Below are positions 36,282 to 45,930 of a stretch of DNA of 64,000 nucleotides, piece by piece; position 1 is the stretch's first letter; each line of letters starts with the position of its first letter. The position numbers and the translations under genes are program-made. This stretch comes from Hyphomicrobiales bacterium (GTDB lineage: Bacteria > Pseudomonadota > Alphaproteobacteria > Rhizobiales > Beijerinckiaceae): assembly GCA_027484655.1 (NCBI GenBank), contig JAIXSM010000076.1, forward strand, positions 1 through 64,000. The letters run 5' to 3'. The notes beneath the pieces are model-generated. The model was not told where the DNA came from and did not search any database. It was given only the letters and a program-made list of their open reading frames with translations.

Positions 36282-38960
36282 TCAACGCGTGGGCGTCGCC
36301 GCCTCAATGGTGAGCGTCTTGCCGCCCAGCGACCGGAAGCTCGCGCTACGGCATGTGAGCACGATCACCTGCTGGGTGCGCGCCGCCCGGTTCAGCGCAT
36401 CGAACATGTGCTCGATGCGCTCGTCGTCGCTGAAGACCAGCGCATCGTCGAGGATGATCGGCACGTCCTCGCCGCGCTCGCGTAAAAGCGTCCCCATGGC
36501 GAGGCGCACCAGAATGGCGATTTGCTCCTGCGCGCCGGCTGAAAGCCGCTCAAAACGCTCCGCAGCGCCTGCGCGCACGATGCGCTCCACGGCGAAGCGC
36601 TCGTCCAGCGTGATCTCCGCCCGGGGGAACACATCGTCGAGGAAAGGTTGCAAACGCCTGCGCAAGGGGGTCTGCAACCTGTCGCGCTGCTCCTCGTAGC
36701 AGCCAAGAATGGTCTCCTTCAGAAGGATGAGCGCATCGGCCCGGGCCCGCAGCCGCTGGGCCTCCCGCCGCGCCACCTCCTGCTCCTCGCCCAGGCCCGC
36801 CACCCGTTCGCCAAGCCCCTCGCCGCCGCGGGACTGGATGCGCCCGCCGATGCCTGCGATCTCCTGATCGAGGGCGTGGAGGGCGTCCGTGTGATTCGCC
36901 ATGGCGAGTTCCAGACGGGCGACCCGGTCGCGGAGCTTTTCGAGGCGCTCAGGCCCGGGCGCGCGCGTCTGCGCCTGCTCCAGCGCAAGGGCGGCGCTGC
37001 GATGGGCGTCGTGGCGTCGGTCGAACGCCTCGCCGGCCTCCGCAAGGCGGCTCGCCCGTTCCACAGGCGGCAATCGCGCCAGCCCCGCCTCGATCTGGCG
37101 GGCGAGCGCCTCCGCCCGCGCCCGATGTTCGGACGCCCTGGCGCCCACCTCGAGCAAGGATTTTGTGTGCGCCGCGATACTGGCGTTCAGCGCCGCTCGC
37201 TCCACGCCCTTGGCGCGCCGCTGCTCGGACAGCGCGTCCTGCCGGGCGGAGATTGCCGCGGCGTCCGGCGCGACCTCGCCCGCGCCTAGCTCGGCGGAGA
37301 CCTGGGCGCGAACGCCTTCCATTTGCGCCTGAAGCGCCGCGAGGTCGCCGGCAAGGCCTTCATCGCTGGAGCCAAGGGCGAGCACCCGTGCGCCCAGCCC
37401 TGCCAGACGCGCCTCCAGATCCGCCCGGCGCCCCGCCTGCTCCCGCACGCTGCGCTCGTCTGCCAGCCCGGCGTCGGCGAGAACGCGGGCGACCTTGCTG
37501 TCGAGTTCGGCGAGCTTGGCGCGCGCCTCCACGTCGAGCTGCGCAGGAGGCTCTATGGCGATTTCGCCGATCCCGGCGATGGCGATGACCGTGCGCCGTG
37601 TCGCAGGAAACGAGACTGGCCCGGCGACCGCGCGCCCATCGACCGTAACCCCCGATGCGCCGGGTTCGAGCGTCAAAGCCACCCGCGTCGCGGCGGCCTC
37701 AAGGCGCGCCTCAAGAACCGCGCGCTCCTGCGCGATCTTGTCGAGCGCCTGCGTGTGCCGCGCGCTGGCGCGCAGGGGCGCCAGCGACTGGCGCAGCAAG
37801 CGCCGCTCGTTCTCCGCGGCGTCGAGCGCGGCGGCGCGGGCTTCGAGTTCGGGCAACCGCGCGGCCGCTGCGACAACGGTGGCGAGGCGACGCAGATGCG
37901 CCTCCTGCCGCTCGTCGCCCGATTCGCCGGCCTCGATGTCGGACAGGCGGGCGCGCGCGGCCTCAAGTTCTCGCACAAGCTCTTCGCGGCGGGACTCGTC
38001 AGCGCTGATCGCGCCTGAGAGTTCGGCGCGCGCCTCCATGGCCTCGTCGAGGCTCCGGGCGCAGGCGCGCAAGTCCTCAAGGATGCGGGCGGCCTCATCG
38101 CGGGCGAGGGCGGCGAGCTTCTCCTGCTGCGCAAGGCGATCAATCTCCCGCGCCGCGTCATCGCCTGCCGCGCGCTCCCGGCGCGCCTCTTCCAGCTTGT
38201 CCCGCATCTCAGCGATGGTCGCCGGATCGCCGAGGCGGACGCGCTCGCGGCGCTTGCGCTCCAACAGGTCCAGGTCGTTTTCCAGTTCGGCGAGAAGCCC
38301 TTGCGCTGCGGCGAGTTCGTCCGCGGCGGCGCGCGCGCGGTCTTCCGCCAGCCCGAGTGGCCCTCCCTTCCTCACCTGTCCGGTCGGGGTGAACGCGGTC
38401 GCCAGCTCCGCCTCGATGGTTTTCAGCGTTTCGCGCGCGCGTTCGCCGCCCACCAGCGTTCCCACCTCCCGCTCGATGGCGCTCTCCAGACCCTCCCGGG
38501 CGGCGTCCTTCACCTCGGCCTGTTCGAACGAGTTGGTTTGGCGCACCCAGAGCAGGCCGAACGCGCCCTCGTCAACGGCTCGTCCCGCAGCGCGCAAGCC
38601 CAGGAGTTCGTGGAGCTTTTCGTCCGCATGGCCGCCGCCGGCGATCTCGCGCCCGTCGCAGGTCAGCGTCGCGCGCGCTGATGAGAGGAAGGTCTTGCGG
38701 GCCACGTAAGCATGGCCGCCATGCTCAAATCCCACCTCGATGGAGAGAGGCTTGCTCGCCGTCTCGCTCGCCAGCTTCCGCAGGGTCTCGTTCTTCGAGG
38801 TGTGCTTTTCGAACAGGCACGCGCGCACGGCCTCGAAAAGCGTCGACTTGCCGGATTCGTTGGGCGCGCACAGGACGTTGAGCCCCGGGGCAAAGTCCAT
38901 CACGGTCACCGGATCGACGAACCGGCCGCACCCCTCCACCCTGATGTGGGTCAGCCTCAT
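36282..38960 (-). CDS. SbcC/RecN-like AAA ATPase with long coiled coil (YhaN-type)
   Basis: An 892-aa SMC-like ATPase. The N-terminal Walker A is APNESGKSTLFEA (about 31-44). Extended Arg/Glu/Ala-rich coiled coils lie on either side of a central hinge-like part. Near the C-terminus come an LSAGAQEQIAILVRLAMG signature and a Walker B segment (PIILDDALVFSDD). With the nuclease partner encoded 4 nt upstream (ATGA overlap), it probably forms an SbcCD-like complex that processes DNA ends or hairpins. It is shorter than E. coli SbcC. Confidence 0.88.
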   Translation of the reverse strand: MRLTHIRVEGCGRFVDPVTVMDFAPGLNVLCAPNESGKSTLFEAVRACLFEKHTSKNETLRKLASETASKPLSIEVGFEHGGHAYVARKTFLSSARATLTCDGREIAGGGHADEKLHELLGLRAAGRAVDEGAFGLLWVRQTNSFEQAEVKDAAREGLESAIEREVGTLVGGERARETLKTIEAELATAFTPTGQVRKGGPLGLAEDRARAAADELAAAQGLLAELENDLDLLERKRRERVRLGDPATIAEMRDKLEEARRERAAGDDAAREIDRLAQQEKLAALARDEAARILEDLRACARSLDEAMEARAELSGAISADESRREELVRELEAARARLSDIEAGESGDERQEAHLRRLATVVAAAARLPELEARAAALDAAENERRLLRQSLAPLRASARHTQALDKIAQERAVLEARLEAAATRVALTLEPGASGVTVDGRAVAGPVSFPATRRTVIAIAGIGEIAIEPPAQLDVEARAKLAELDSKVARVLADAGLADERSVREQAGRRADLEARLAGLGARVLALGSSDEGLAGDLAALQAQMEGVRAQVSAELGAGEVAPDAAAISARQDALSEQRRAKGVERAALNASIAAHTKSLLEVGARASEHRARAEALARQIEAGLARLPPVERASRLAEAGEAFDRRHDAHRSAALALEQAQTRAPGPERLEKLRDRVARLELAMANHTDALHALDQEIAGIGGRIQSRGGEGLGERVAGLGEEQEVARREAQRLRARADALILLKETILGCYEEQRDRLQTPLRRRLQPFLDDVFPRAEITLDERFAVERIVRAGAAERFERLSAGAQEQIAILVRLAMGTLLRERGEDVPIILDDALVFSDDERIEHMFDALNRAARTQQVIVLTCRSASFRSLGGKTLTIEAATPTR

Positions 38961-40084
38961 GGCGTGGCCTCGCGGGCTCTCGCGACGGTGAGATACAGCT
39001 CCACGAGGGCGTCTTCCGCAATCTTGCGGTCGCCGGCGACGAGACCGGCGTCCTGCGCGCGCGCCTTGAGCCGCTCGGCGGCGGTGCGCAGAACGCCGTC
39101 GAAATCGATGGCGTCGAAGTCCTCGTCGCTGGGACGCGGAAGAACTCCCTCAAGATCGGCGTCCAGATGGTGGAAGACGGCTTCCAGCGCCGCGAGGCGG
39201 GCCCCCAGGTCGGCCCGGGCGGCGAGGGACAGCGCGCCGGCCAATTTCAGGCGCAACACGGTGCGGAATGTGTCGGGCAGAGCGCGCAGGGCGCTATCGA
39301 GGTCCGCCACATCCTCCGGCCGGTCCACTCGCGTTTCGCGGGTTTCCCACCTGTAGGCGCCTGTCGTCAGCTCCTGCACGCGCGGAGGGGCGTCCGGGCC
39401 GGCGATCTCCACAAGCAGGGCCTTGCCGATCTGCTGGCTGCCGGCGCGGTCCGGCTCGGGCGTTCCCGCGTACCAGACCCGCTCGGAAATCTGCAGGGTG
39501 CGATGCCAATCGCCCAGCGCGAGATAGGCGAGCCCCGCCGAGCGCGCCCGCGCCGGATCGACCGGGTTCGAGGCCTCTTGTGCGCTGCCAAAACCCGTCA
39601 CAGCGCCATGGGCGAGGCCGATGCGCAAGGCGCTAGGCGGCGTGGGGGCCTGGTCCCACCACGCGGTCAGGTCAGCCGTCTCGCTCCTGCGCAGAAGCGG
39701 CGCAGGAAGCACGTGCGCGCCGCACGCCAGCGCGACGGGCTTCGGCTCCAGCAGCGGGCGCACGTTCGCGGGCAAGCCGAGCCGGGCGAGGCGATCCCAC
39801 ACTCCATCGGGCCGGTGCGGATCGTGGTTGCCGGGGATGATGAGCCATTCGACGGCGCCGAACCGGCGCATGCGCTCCACCGGCTCCCGCGCGGTGCGGT
39901 CCGAGGGGGCGAAATGGTCGAAAAGGTCTCCGGCGACAAGCACATGGGTGGCGCCGTGGGCCAGCGCTGCCTCGCCGATACGCTCGATAGCGTCGAGGCG
40001 GGCCTGCTTCAGGCCGCCCTCCCGCTCGCCGAAGCGGCGGAAGGACTTTCCAATCTGCCAATCCGCGGTGTGAATGAAACGCAT
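38957..40084 (-). CDS. SbcD/Mre11-like metallophosphoesterase nuclease (YhaO-type)
   Basis: 375 aa from ATG 40084. The frame is open to 40135 but family similarity begins at MRFIHTADWQIGK. All phosphoesterase motifs are visible: HTADWQIG, GDLFDH, GNHD, LAHGAV and LALGDWHR. Its stop overlaps the start of the SMC-like ATPase gene, giving a coupled two-gene nuclease module. Expected function is double-strand-break or hairpin end processing. Confidence 0.9.
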   Translation of the reverse strand: MRFIHTADWQIGKSFRRFGEREGGLKQARLDAIERIGEAALAHGATHVLVAGDLFDHFAPSDRTAREPVERMRRFGAVEWLIIPGNHDPHRPDGVWDRLARLGLPANVRPLLEPKPVALACGAHVLPAPLLRRSETADLTAWWDQAPTPPSALRIGLAHGAVTGFGSAQEASNPVDPARARSAGLAYLALGDWHRTLQISERVWYAGTPEPDRAGSQQIGKALLVEIAGPDAPPRVQELTTGAYRWETRETRVDRPEDVADLDSALRALPDTFRTVLRLKLAGALSLAARADLGARLAALEAVFHHLDADLEGVLPRPSDEDFDAIDFDGVLRTAAERLKARAQDAGLVAGDRKIAEDALVELYLTVARAREATP

Positions 40085-40142
40085 CGCCAAAGCCTGTGAA
40101 CAATCCGGGAACGTATATCCGATTCGCTCACCCAAGGCGCTG

Positions 40143-40182
40143 CAAAAACGCGGGCGGCGCGCAAACCCTGCGCCGCCCGCAT
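40143..40182 (-). terminator. rho-independent terminator after flavin hydroxylase
   Basis: On the minus strand an 11-bp stem GCGGGCGGCGC / GCGCCGCCCGC with a 9-nt loop precedes GTTTTTGC. It separates the hydroxylase gene from the SbcD-like gene. Confidence 0.8.
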
Positions 40183-40186
40183 CCGA

Positions 40187-41773
40187 TCAGCCCTGACCGG
40201 CCGCGCGGGCGAACACGCCGGCCGCGTCCTCGGGCGCCGCGTCCCCGGTCCATGAGACGAACTGGTCCGGCCGCACCAGAACAAGCCGGCTCTCATAGCC
40301 CGTCCGGTCACCCTCATAGCTGTCGCGCACCACCGTGAGCGGCACGCCGCGCTGCGCCGCCGCGCTGGTCATGGCGTTGATGTCGTTGTCCTGTGCGCCG
40401 AAGGCCAACAGCGTGAACCCGCGGCCCAGCGCCTCGAAAACGTTGCGCCCGTCCGACAGCGGCTGCGGCGAGAGGTGATGCCCCGGCCTCGCCTTGAACA
40501 AATGCTCGCCGTGGGCGCCGCTTTGCGCCCCGGGCGAGCCGAACACCACGGGCGAGCCCGCGTAGTTTGGAACGTAACTCTGGGCCCGGGCGCCGCCTTC
40601 GCCGAATCGGGCGTTCCATGCGGTTTCGAACTCATCCCTGTTCACGGTGGGATTGTAGCGGCTGTAGAACGCAGCGTCGGCCTTGATGCGCGCGGCGATG
40701 AAGTCCTCTCCGGTGTCACGGAAGACCGGGCGGCGTTCTTCGCTGTAGGAGGCGAGCAGCGCATCACCGCCCCAGCCATCAAGCCGCGCCGCAAGCTTCC
40801 ACGACAGGTTCACCGCGTCTTCAAGGCCGTTGTTCAGCCCAAATCCGCCATAGGGGGGATGGGTGTGCGCAGCGTCGCCGGCGATGAAAATGCGCCGCTG
40901 CTGATAGCGCTCCGCAACGGAAACGCGCAGATCCCAGAAGCCGACGTGGTCGATATCGCAGGCGAATTCAAACCCGGCCGAGCGATGCAGCAACTTCATG
41001 AAGTCGAAGTTCTTGTCTTGCATGGCGCTGACCGGTACGGGCGCGTGGAAGAACCAGCCTTCGCCCACATCTATGCGACCGAAGAATTCCCAGTACCCTT
41101 TGAGGTTATCGCGCATGACGCGATACGTGGAGCGTTGCGGAAAGCGCTCGAGCGCGGCGTGCAACTCTTTCGAGCGGAACACAGCGAGCACCATCACCTG
41201 GTCGAAGTCTGTGCCGCCGCGCTGGATTCCGGCGCGTTCGCGGACCATGGAATGGCCGCCGTCGCAGCCCACAAGATACTGCGAACGCAAAGTGAGAGGG
41301 TCGGCCCCCTCCTGAGCGATGACTACCTCGCAGCCGTCATCGTCCTGGGAGATTGATTGAGCGGTCCACCCAAAATAGTCATCGACGCAGGCCAGCGACC
41401 CCATCTTCCGGCGCAACACCTCTTCGGTGCGATACTGCGGCAGGCGGTCGTTGTCCTGGAAATAGTAGGGGCGCACCACCTCGCGGCCCGGCGAGGCGAA
41501 CCAGTATTCGCTCATGAGATTATCATAAGCGGTAACTTCACCTATGGGATAGCCGGCCGGCATGGTCCGGGCGGCGCGCAATTCATCGACAACGTTCCAG
41601 AAATAAAAATGCTCAAGCGTGCGCTGGGTGAGGTTCTGGCCCTTGGGAATATTGGGAAGCGAACGGCGCCGCTCGATCAGCGCGCAAGACACGCCGCGCA
41701 TCCCGAGGGAGACGGCGAGCGCCGCGCCGACGGGACCACCGCCCACGATAACGACTTGGTAAGTTTTTTCCAT
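40187..41773 (-). CDS. FAD-dependent aromatic hydroxylase (PheA/TfdB-type), second copy
   Basis: 528 aa from ATG 41773 (GAGGGAGGTT directly upstream; another ATG lies 12 nt earlier). VIVGGGPVGAALAVSLGMRG binds FAD. FIAGDAAHTHPPYGGFGLNN at about 293 is the second FAD motif, and the C-terminal thioredoxin-like domain ends with SRLVLVRPDQFVSWTG. Same family as 20870-22507 but clearly diverged. It stands alone with its own terminator. Probable substrate is a phenol or hydroxyaromatic acid. Confidence 0.9.
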   Translation of the reverse strand: MEKTYQVVIVGGGPVGAALAVSLGMRGVSCALIERRRSLPNIPKGQNLTQRTLEHFYFWNVVDELRAARTMPAGYPIGEVTAYDNLMSEYWFASPGREVVRPYYFQDNDRLPQYRTEEVLRRKMGSLACVDDYFGWTAQSISQDDDGCEVVIAQEGADPLTLRSQYLVGCDGGHSMVRERAGIQRGGTDFDQVMVLAVFRSKELHAALERFPQRSTYRVMRDNLKGYWEFFGRIDVGEGWFFHAPVPVSAMQDKNFDFMKLLHRSAGFEFACDIDHVGFWDLRVSVAERYQQRRIFIAGDAAHTHPPYGGFGLNNGLEDAVNLSWKLAARLDGWGGDALLASYSEERRPVFRDTGEDFIAARIKADAAFYSRYNPTVNRDEFETAWNARFGEGGARAQSYVPNYAGSPVVFGSPGAQSGAHGEHLFKARPGHHLSPQPLSDGRNVFEALGRGFTLLAFGAQDNDINAMTSAAAQRGVPLTVVRDSYEGDRTGYESRLVLVRPDQFVSWTGDAAPEDAAGVFARAAGQG

Positions 41774-41902
41774 AACCTCCCTCATGAAGTAGTTCGTGTT
41801 CGTCGTCGCCAGCTTGTAGCGCCACTCTCGCCAGACGCAAAGTAGCCGCTGCTTAACAAAAGCCAAGCTCTAATGTCGGGACAAGAACTAATGAAACAGT
41901 AG

Positions 41903-41929
41903 TTGAACTCATGCGTTTATTGATATAAA
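41903..41929 (+). promoter_or_regulatory. possible sigma-70-type promoter for small HTH gene
   Basis: TTGAAC and TATAAA are spaced by 15 bp, about 25 bp before the ATG at 41955. Spacing is shorter than the usual 17, but this stretch is much more AT-rich than its surroundings. Confidence 0.35.
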
Positions 41930-41954
41930 TACAGGTGATTGAAGGAGCAAAAGA

Positions 41955-42197
41955 ATGAATCTCTCTCAACAACAAATTCGCAAATTGCAGTCCATTATCA
42001 CTGCTGCCCAGGCTCTTCTTGAAGAAGCGCGCACCTCCACGGGGCGGGCGTCCGAGAAGCCTCGGCGTATCCGCAGGAGTGGAAAAGACCTCGTCGCCTT
42101 CCGCAAGATGCTGATCGCTGAACGCAAGAAGGGCGTGCCCGTCGCGGAGCTGGCTCGCAAGCATAATATCTCATCTGCTTACATATATCAGCTTTGA
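41955..42197 (+). CDS. small helix-turn-helix protein
   Basis: 80 aa. An N-terminal helix (LSQQQIRKLQSIITAAQALL), a basic linker (KPRRIRRSG) and a C-terminal AERKKGVPVAELARKHNIS helix-turn-helix ending almost immediately (SAYIYQL). It is probably a DNA-binding regulator or a relative of transposase HTH subunits. AAGGAG precedes the ATG, and a strong terminator follows. It lies in a lower-GC patch, which suggests acquisition by transfer. It is the only protein in the window that looks like a transcription factor. Confidence 0.75.
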   Translation: MNLSQQQIRKLQSIITAAQALLEEARTSTGRASEKPRRIRRSGKDLVAFRKMLIAERKKGVPVAELARKHNISSAYIYQL

Positions 42198-42227
42198 AAC
42201 AATAGCTTGGCTATATTCGCCAGTTGC

Positions 42228-42260
42228 AGGGCCGCTGTCGAGCAGTGGCCCTTTTTTATT
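42228..42260 (+). terminator. rho-independent terminator of HTH gene
   Basis: GGGCCGCTG stem, TCGAG loop, CAGTGGCCC stem and a TTTTTTA tail, about 30 bp after the stop at 42197. Confidence 0.9.
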
Positions 42261-42452
42261 GGCAAGTCCAACAAAAGCTAAACGGGCGGGGCCACACCGT
42301 CGAAGGACCGCTTCGAGCGGCGCCGCGGCGCAAACCTGATCGACGCCCGAGCCGCGGCGACTGGCGCGCCGACGGGGCGGATCATAGTGCAGGCAGTGCC
42401 GTTGAAAGTTTCACGATCATTGCTCTTGCGGCGGGTGTTTTGGACGCGACAC

Positions 42453-42484
42453 GCCAACCGCCAACCGCCAACCGCCAACCGCCA
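42453..42484 (+). repeat. 7-bp tandem repeat (GCCAACC)n
   Basis: Four perfect copies followed by degenerate units. A simple repeat, potentially variable in copy number. Confidence 0.8.
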
Positions 42485-42660
42485 GCGCCACCGCCAGCGC
42501 CTGTGCTCTGCGACCGCTGGCCGCAGAGACGCCTCGCGGCCCTCTCATTGGTGTTCAGTCCCCATCGACGCTCGCCGGAGCGTCCGCCTCGCTCACCAGA
42601 ACCGGGCCGGCCTGGCGCGCTGGGTCGGAGTTCACGCGCCGGTGCTTCGTCCTTGCTCCG

Positions 42661-42702
42661 GATCTCTTGCTCCAGATCTCTTGCTCCAGATCTCTTGCGC
42701 CG
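42661..42702 (+). repeat. 14-bp tandem repeat GATCTCTTGCTCCA
   Basis: Copies at 42661-42674 and 42675-42688 are perfect, and the third at 42689-42702 diverges at its end. CCTTGCTCCG at 42651-42660 is a partial leading unit. Confidence 0.8.
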
Positions 42703-43252
42703 CACCTCGTGCGCTGATTCATCTGCGGGGAAATTCCTTTGTTTTTCTGCCTTCTCAGGGGGTGATTTGTGTGGCGAGCAATCATGGCGCCGCCGCCCCA
42801 TTTTCAGGAAGACCTGCGCCCGCGTGACGAGAACCCCAATTCGAATAACGATAAAATAACTTCGAACGGCGATGGGCGACACTCAGCCGGTGAGTCACTC
42901 TAAAGCGAAATCCGACGATATCGCACAGGTGATTGTGCGCAAATTGCGTGCGAACACAAAAGCATGGATAGGTCAAACTAATCCAATCACGAAGACTGGG
43001 TCTCTAAATATTTGTTAAAAGTCGTCATTCCTCTGACCCACCTATGGTCGCATTCAGATTGCGTGCAGATTTAAAAGTTCGTGCCGCCGCAATTGCGCCA
43101 CAAGCCTTTCTTTCCGAAACCACAGAGACAGAAAAATATCGCGTCATCCCGATCTTGACACATCTCAGAAACAAGAATTCTATTCGGCGCCATATTGTGG
43201 ACACTTGAATTGATCATCTCCTGTCACCTCGAAACAGTCAGAGGAAAGAGCA

Positions 43253-43642
43253 TTGTTGAAAAAAGCACAATTTTTTGCGCCCGCCGTTCTCACCATTGGG
43301 TTGCTTTATTCACCCGCGCAGGCTTCCCCATTTCAATATCAAGGCGCAACCGCGCCCACATCCGGGCAGGTTGGAAAGGCGTCGTGGTATGGCCCTGGTT
43401 TTCATGGCCGAAGGACCGCGAATGGCGAGGTCTTCAACAAGAATGCGCTCACCGCGGCGCATCGCACGCTTCCATTCGGCACGCGGGTTCGCGTGACGCA
43501 CCGCGCAACGGGCCGCTCAGTCATCGTCCGGATCAATGATCGCGGACCATTCATCCACGGTCGCGTGATTGATCTGTCGAAAGCATCCGCCCAGGCCATT
43601 GGCATTGCTGGCGTTGCGGACGTCGCCCTGTCAGTGCTCTGA
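43253..43642 (+). CDS. RlpA-like septal ring / lytic transglycosylase domain protein
   Basis: A 129-aa secreted protein: signal peptide ending PAQA, then a double-psi beta-barrel with [34 protein letters not shown] and [15 protein letters not shown], the RlpA signature with catalytic Asp and His positions. It lacks the C-terminal SPOR domain of full-length RlpA, a form common in alphaproteobacteria. The start is TTG 43253 or the next codon TTG 43256, both with AGGAAAG upstream. Probably acts on peptidoglycan glycan strands. Confidence 0.88.
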   Translation: MLKKAQFFAPAVLTIGLLYSPAQASPFQYQGATAPTSGQVGKASWYGPGFHGRRTANGEVFNKNALTAAHRTLPFGTRVRVTHRATGRSVIVRINDRGPFIHGRVIDLSKASAQAIGIAGVADVALSVL

Positions 43643-43727
43643 CTATCGTCGCAAGCGTTCGCCCCTCGACGATCGTCGGCGGCGCCCCAAGTCTAAACGT
43701 GGGCCGCAGTTGAAAACGAGGTAAGCG

Positions 43728-44618
43728 ATGCTTGAGACCGTCATCAGCGCGCGTCGGCGCGACCTTGGAGGTTTTGAAGTTGGCCGCGTGTTGCCATTCC
43801 CCGGGCGACGCATGGTTGGGCCGTTTGTCTTCTTCGACCATATGGGCCCTGCCATGTTTGCTTCCGGCGCGCCGCGCAGCGCAGATGTGCGGCCGCATCC
43901 ACATATTGGCCTCTGCACGTTGACATATCTGTTCAGCGGCGAAATTCGCCACCGCGACAGCACAGGCGTGGAGCAGGGAATACGGCCCGGCGAGGTGAAC
44001 TGGATGACGGCTGGCTCCGGCATCAGCCACTCCGAGCGCTTTGAGGGGCCCATGCGCGAAGCTCACGCGCGCATCGAGGGCATGCAGGCCTGGATCGCGC
44101 TGCCCGAACAGGACGAAGAAACAGCGCCGGGATTCGTGCATATCCCCTCCACCGCAGTGTCGTCTTTTCGGGATGGCGGCCTCGCGGCAAGCGTGATTGC
44201 GGGCGCTGCGTTTGGCGTTGCGCCGCGCTTCGAGACTTTCTCACCGCTTTTCTATGTTCACGTCGCGCTGGAGGCGGGGGCCGTCTGCCCGCTCCCGGAG
44301 GGTTACTCCGAGCGGGCCGCGTACGTTGTTTCGGGCGCCATCGAGCATGCCGGTCGACGCTACGGCGCCGGCGAGATGCTTGTGTTCACAGGCTCCGGCG
44401 GCGACACGGTTCGCGCATCAGAGCCTGCCGTCCTCATGCTGCTGGGCGGGGAGCCCCTTGGCGAGCGCCACCTCTGGTGGAACTTCGTCTCCTCGCGCAA
44501 GGAGCGTATCGAGCAAGCGAAGGCTGACTGGCTGGCGGGGCGCTTCGCCATGCCGCCGGGCGAGGAAGAGTTCATCCCGCTGCCCGAGGACACAAGGCCG
44601 TCGGAGCCCAAGCCGTAG
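43728..44618 (+). CDS. pirin family protein
   Basis: A 296-aa bicupin. GPFVFFDHMGP, DVRPHPHIGLCTLTYLFSGE (metal-binding His residues), HRDSTGVEQGIRPGEVNWM and the SGISHSER stretch are diagnostic of pirins. Bacterial pirins may act as quercetinases or regulate metabolism, and the role here is unknown. The first-cupin metal ligands are present. Convergent with the binding protein at 44655. Confidence 0.93.
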   Translation: MLETVISARRRDLGGFEVGRVLPFPGRRMVGPFVFFDHMGPAMFASGAPRSADVRPHPHIGLCTLTYLFSGEIRHRDSTGVEQGIRPGEVNWMTAGSGISHSERFEGPMREAHARIEGMQAWIALPEQDEETAPGFVHIPSTAVSSFRDGGLAASVIAGAAFGVAPRFETFSPLFYVHVALEAGAVCPLPEGYSERAAYVVSGAIEHAGRRYGAGEMLVFTGSGGDTVRASEPAVLMLLGGEPLGERHLWWNFVSSRKERIEQAKADWLAGRFAMPPGEEEFIPLPEDTRPSEPKP

Positions 44619-44654
44619 GAGCCCCGGCGGCCGGCGGTCCCGGCGTCCGATCCG

Positions 44655-45731
44655 TCAGCGATTGCTGCGGCGCACGTACTCAGCGAGCCACTCGCGGTCC
44701 GCCGCAGGGACGGTGAGCGCGCGGCGCACGTCTGCCTGCACTGTGTCCCCGGCCTCATAGTCCGGCACGAATTCGAGCAGCTTCGCTGCTTCTTCCGCGA
44801 ATTCGCGGTCGGTCTCCAGCTTGCGCACGGCTTGCTGGAACGCGCGCACGGCCGCCTCCGGCGCGTCTGGTGGAAATGCGACAAGCCGCTGCATGGCGCC
44901 GCTCACGGCGAGCACCTGCCGGTAGACGTCCCAAAGCCTGCCGGACGGCTCCTCGCCCTTCACCTTTCGGTAGAACTCGACGAAGGACGGCATATCCAGA
45001 TCCTTCACCTGGGCGGGCTGCGCCATGCGCGTGCCGTTCCAGCCAGGATTGTAGAACAGTGGCAGGGCCTCGCCGATCGCGATCAGGCTGGGGGCGACGG
45101 TGGAGCGATAGCCGGGCGGAGATTCCGCAAAGAGGTTGATCTCGCCGCGCTGGAAGGCGAGGCGCGCGGCCGAGTTGCTCTTGTAGCCTGTGACGTACTT
45201 GTACTTGAGCCCCAGCATGTCGGCGGTGAGGCGCAGCAGCAGATCCTTGGATGAATCCGCCGAGAGTCCGCCGATCACGAGGTTCGCGCCCTTGATGATA
45301 TCTGCGGGCGTCTTCAATCCCGGACTGACGTCCGCGCGCACAAAGTAAACTGTCGTGCCGGGTTGATATGCGACGAAGCGATAGCTCAGGAAGTCCGTCC
45401 GCGCGGTGTCTTTCGTGGTCACATAGCGCCACGCCGAGCCGCTGAGATACCCCACCATGGTGCCGTCGCGGGGGGCCACCTCCCCAAGATAGTTGACGCC
45501 CGCTCCGCCGCCCGCACCGTCCATGTTCTGAACGATGAATGTCGGCTTTCCTGGAATGTGCTTCGCCACATGGCGGGCAAACAACCGCCCCTCAATGTCT
45601 GTCGGCCCACCGGGTGCGAAGTTGATCAGGAACGTGAGGCGTCGGCCAGCGTAATAAGTCTCGGCGTTCTGCGCGGCTGCGGTTGATGTGAAAACCGCCG
45701 CGAGCGCGCCCGCCATCATCATGCAGCGCAT
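44655..45731 (-). CDS. Bug/TctC-type substrate-binding protein, divergent member
   Basis: A 358-aa protein with Sec signal (AAVFTSTAAAQ). LINFAPGGPTDIEGRLFARHV and VQNMDGAGGGAGVNYLGEVA are the Bug family loops, though diverged from the other three copies in the window. GGAGGA precedes the ATG. Divergently transcribed from two further binding-protein genes. No cognate permease is nearby. Confidence 0.88.
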   Translation of the reverse strand: MRCMMMAGALAAVFTSTAAAQNAETYYAGRRLTFLINFAPGGPTDIEGRLFARHVAKHIPGKPTFIVQNMDGAGGGAGVNYLGEVAPRDGTMVGYLSGSAWRYVTTKDTARTDFLSYRFVAYQPGTTVYFVRADVSPGLKTPADIIKGANLVIGGLSADSSKDLLLRLTADMLGLKYKYVTGYKSNSAARLAFQRGEINLFAESPPGYRSTVAPSLIAIGEALPLFYNPGWNGTRMAQPAQVKDLDMPSFVEFYRKVKGEEPSGRLWDVYRQVLAVSGAMQRLVAFPPDAPEAAVRAFQQAVRKLETDREFAEEAAKLLEFVPDYEAGDTVQADVRRALTVPAADREWLAEYVRRSNR

Positions 45732-45930
45732 TGCTGTCCTCCCCAGGAACGCCGGTCTCCCGCCGGCTCACACCAGCATGACGCAGCGCCGCATTGCGCG
45801 CAATGCCGGACGTTTGACTTGAGGCGCGCGTTGGGTCCATTCTTGGCGCAACGAATAACGACGCATAGGGGAGGAACGCGCGTGGGCTTTGGCCCGCGCA
45901 CGCGCCTCCGTGTCAGTCGGGGAGGACGCG

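Larger units (their letters stand above)
42261..43252. other. about 1-kb gene-poor stretch with short tandem repeats
   Basis: No credible gene is seen on either strand. It holds a 7-bp tandem repeat GCCAACC (four copies, 42453-42480) running into GCCAGCGCCACC, and a 14-bp tandem repeat GATCTCTTGCTCCA (42661-42702, three copies with a partial one before). From about 42830 to 43200 the sequence is distinctly AT-richer. The composition and repeats suggest a decayed or recently acquired segment. Confidence 0.6.

Noticed and set aside
42453-42702. Possible CRISPR array
   Set aside because: The repeated units are 7 and 14 bp and directly adjacent with no spacers, and no cas genes are present.
42224-42859. 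211-codon frame in the gene-poor patch
   Set aside because: Pro/Arg-rich translation generated by tandem repeats, no ribosome-binding site, no domain.
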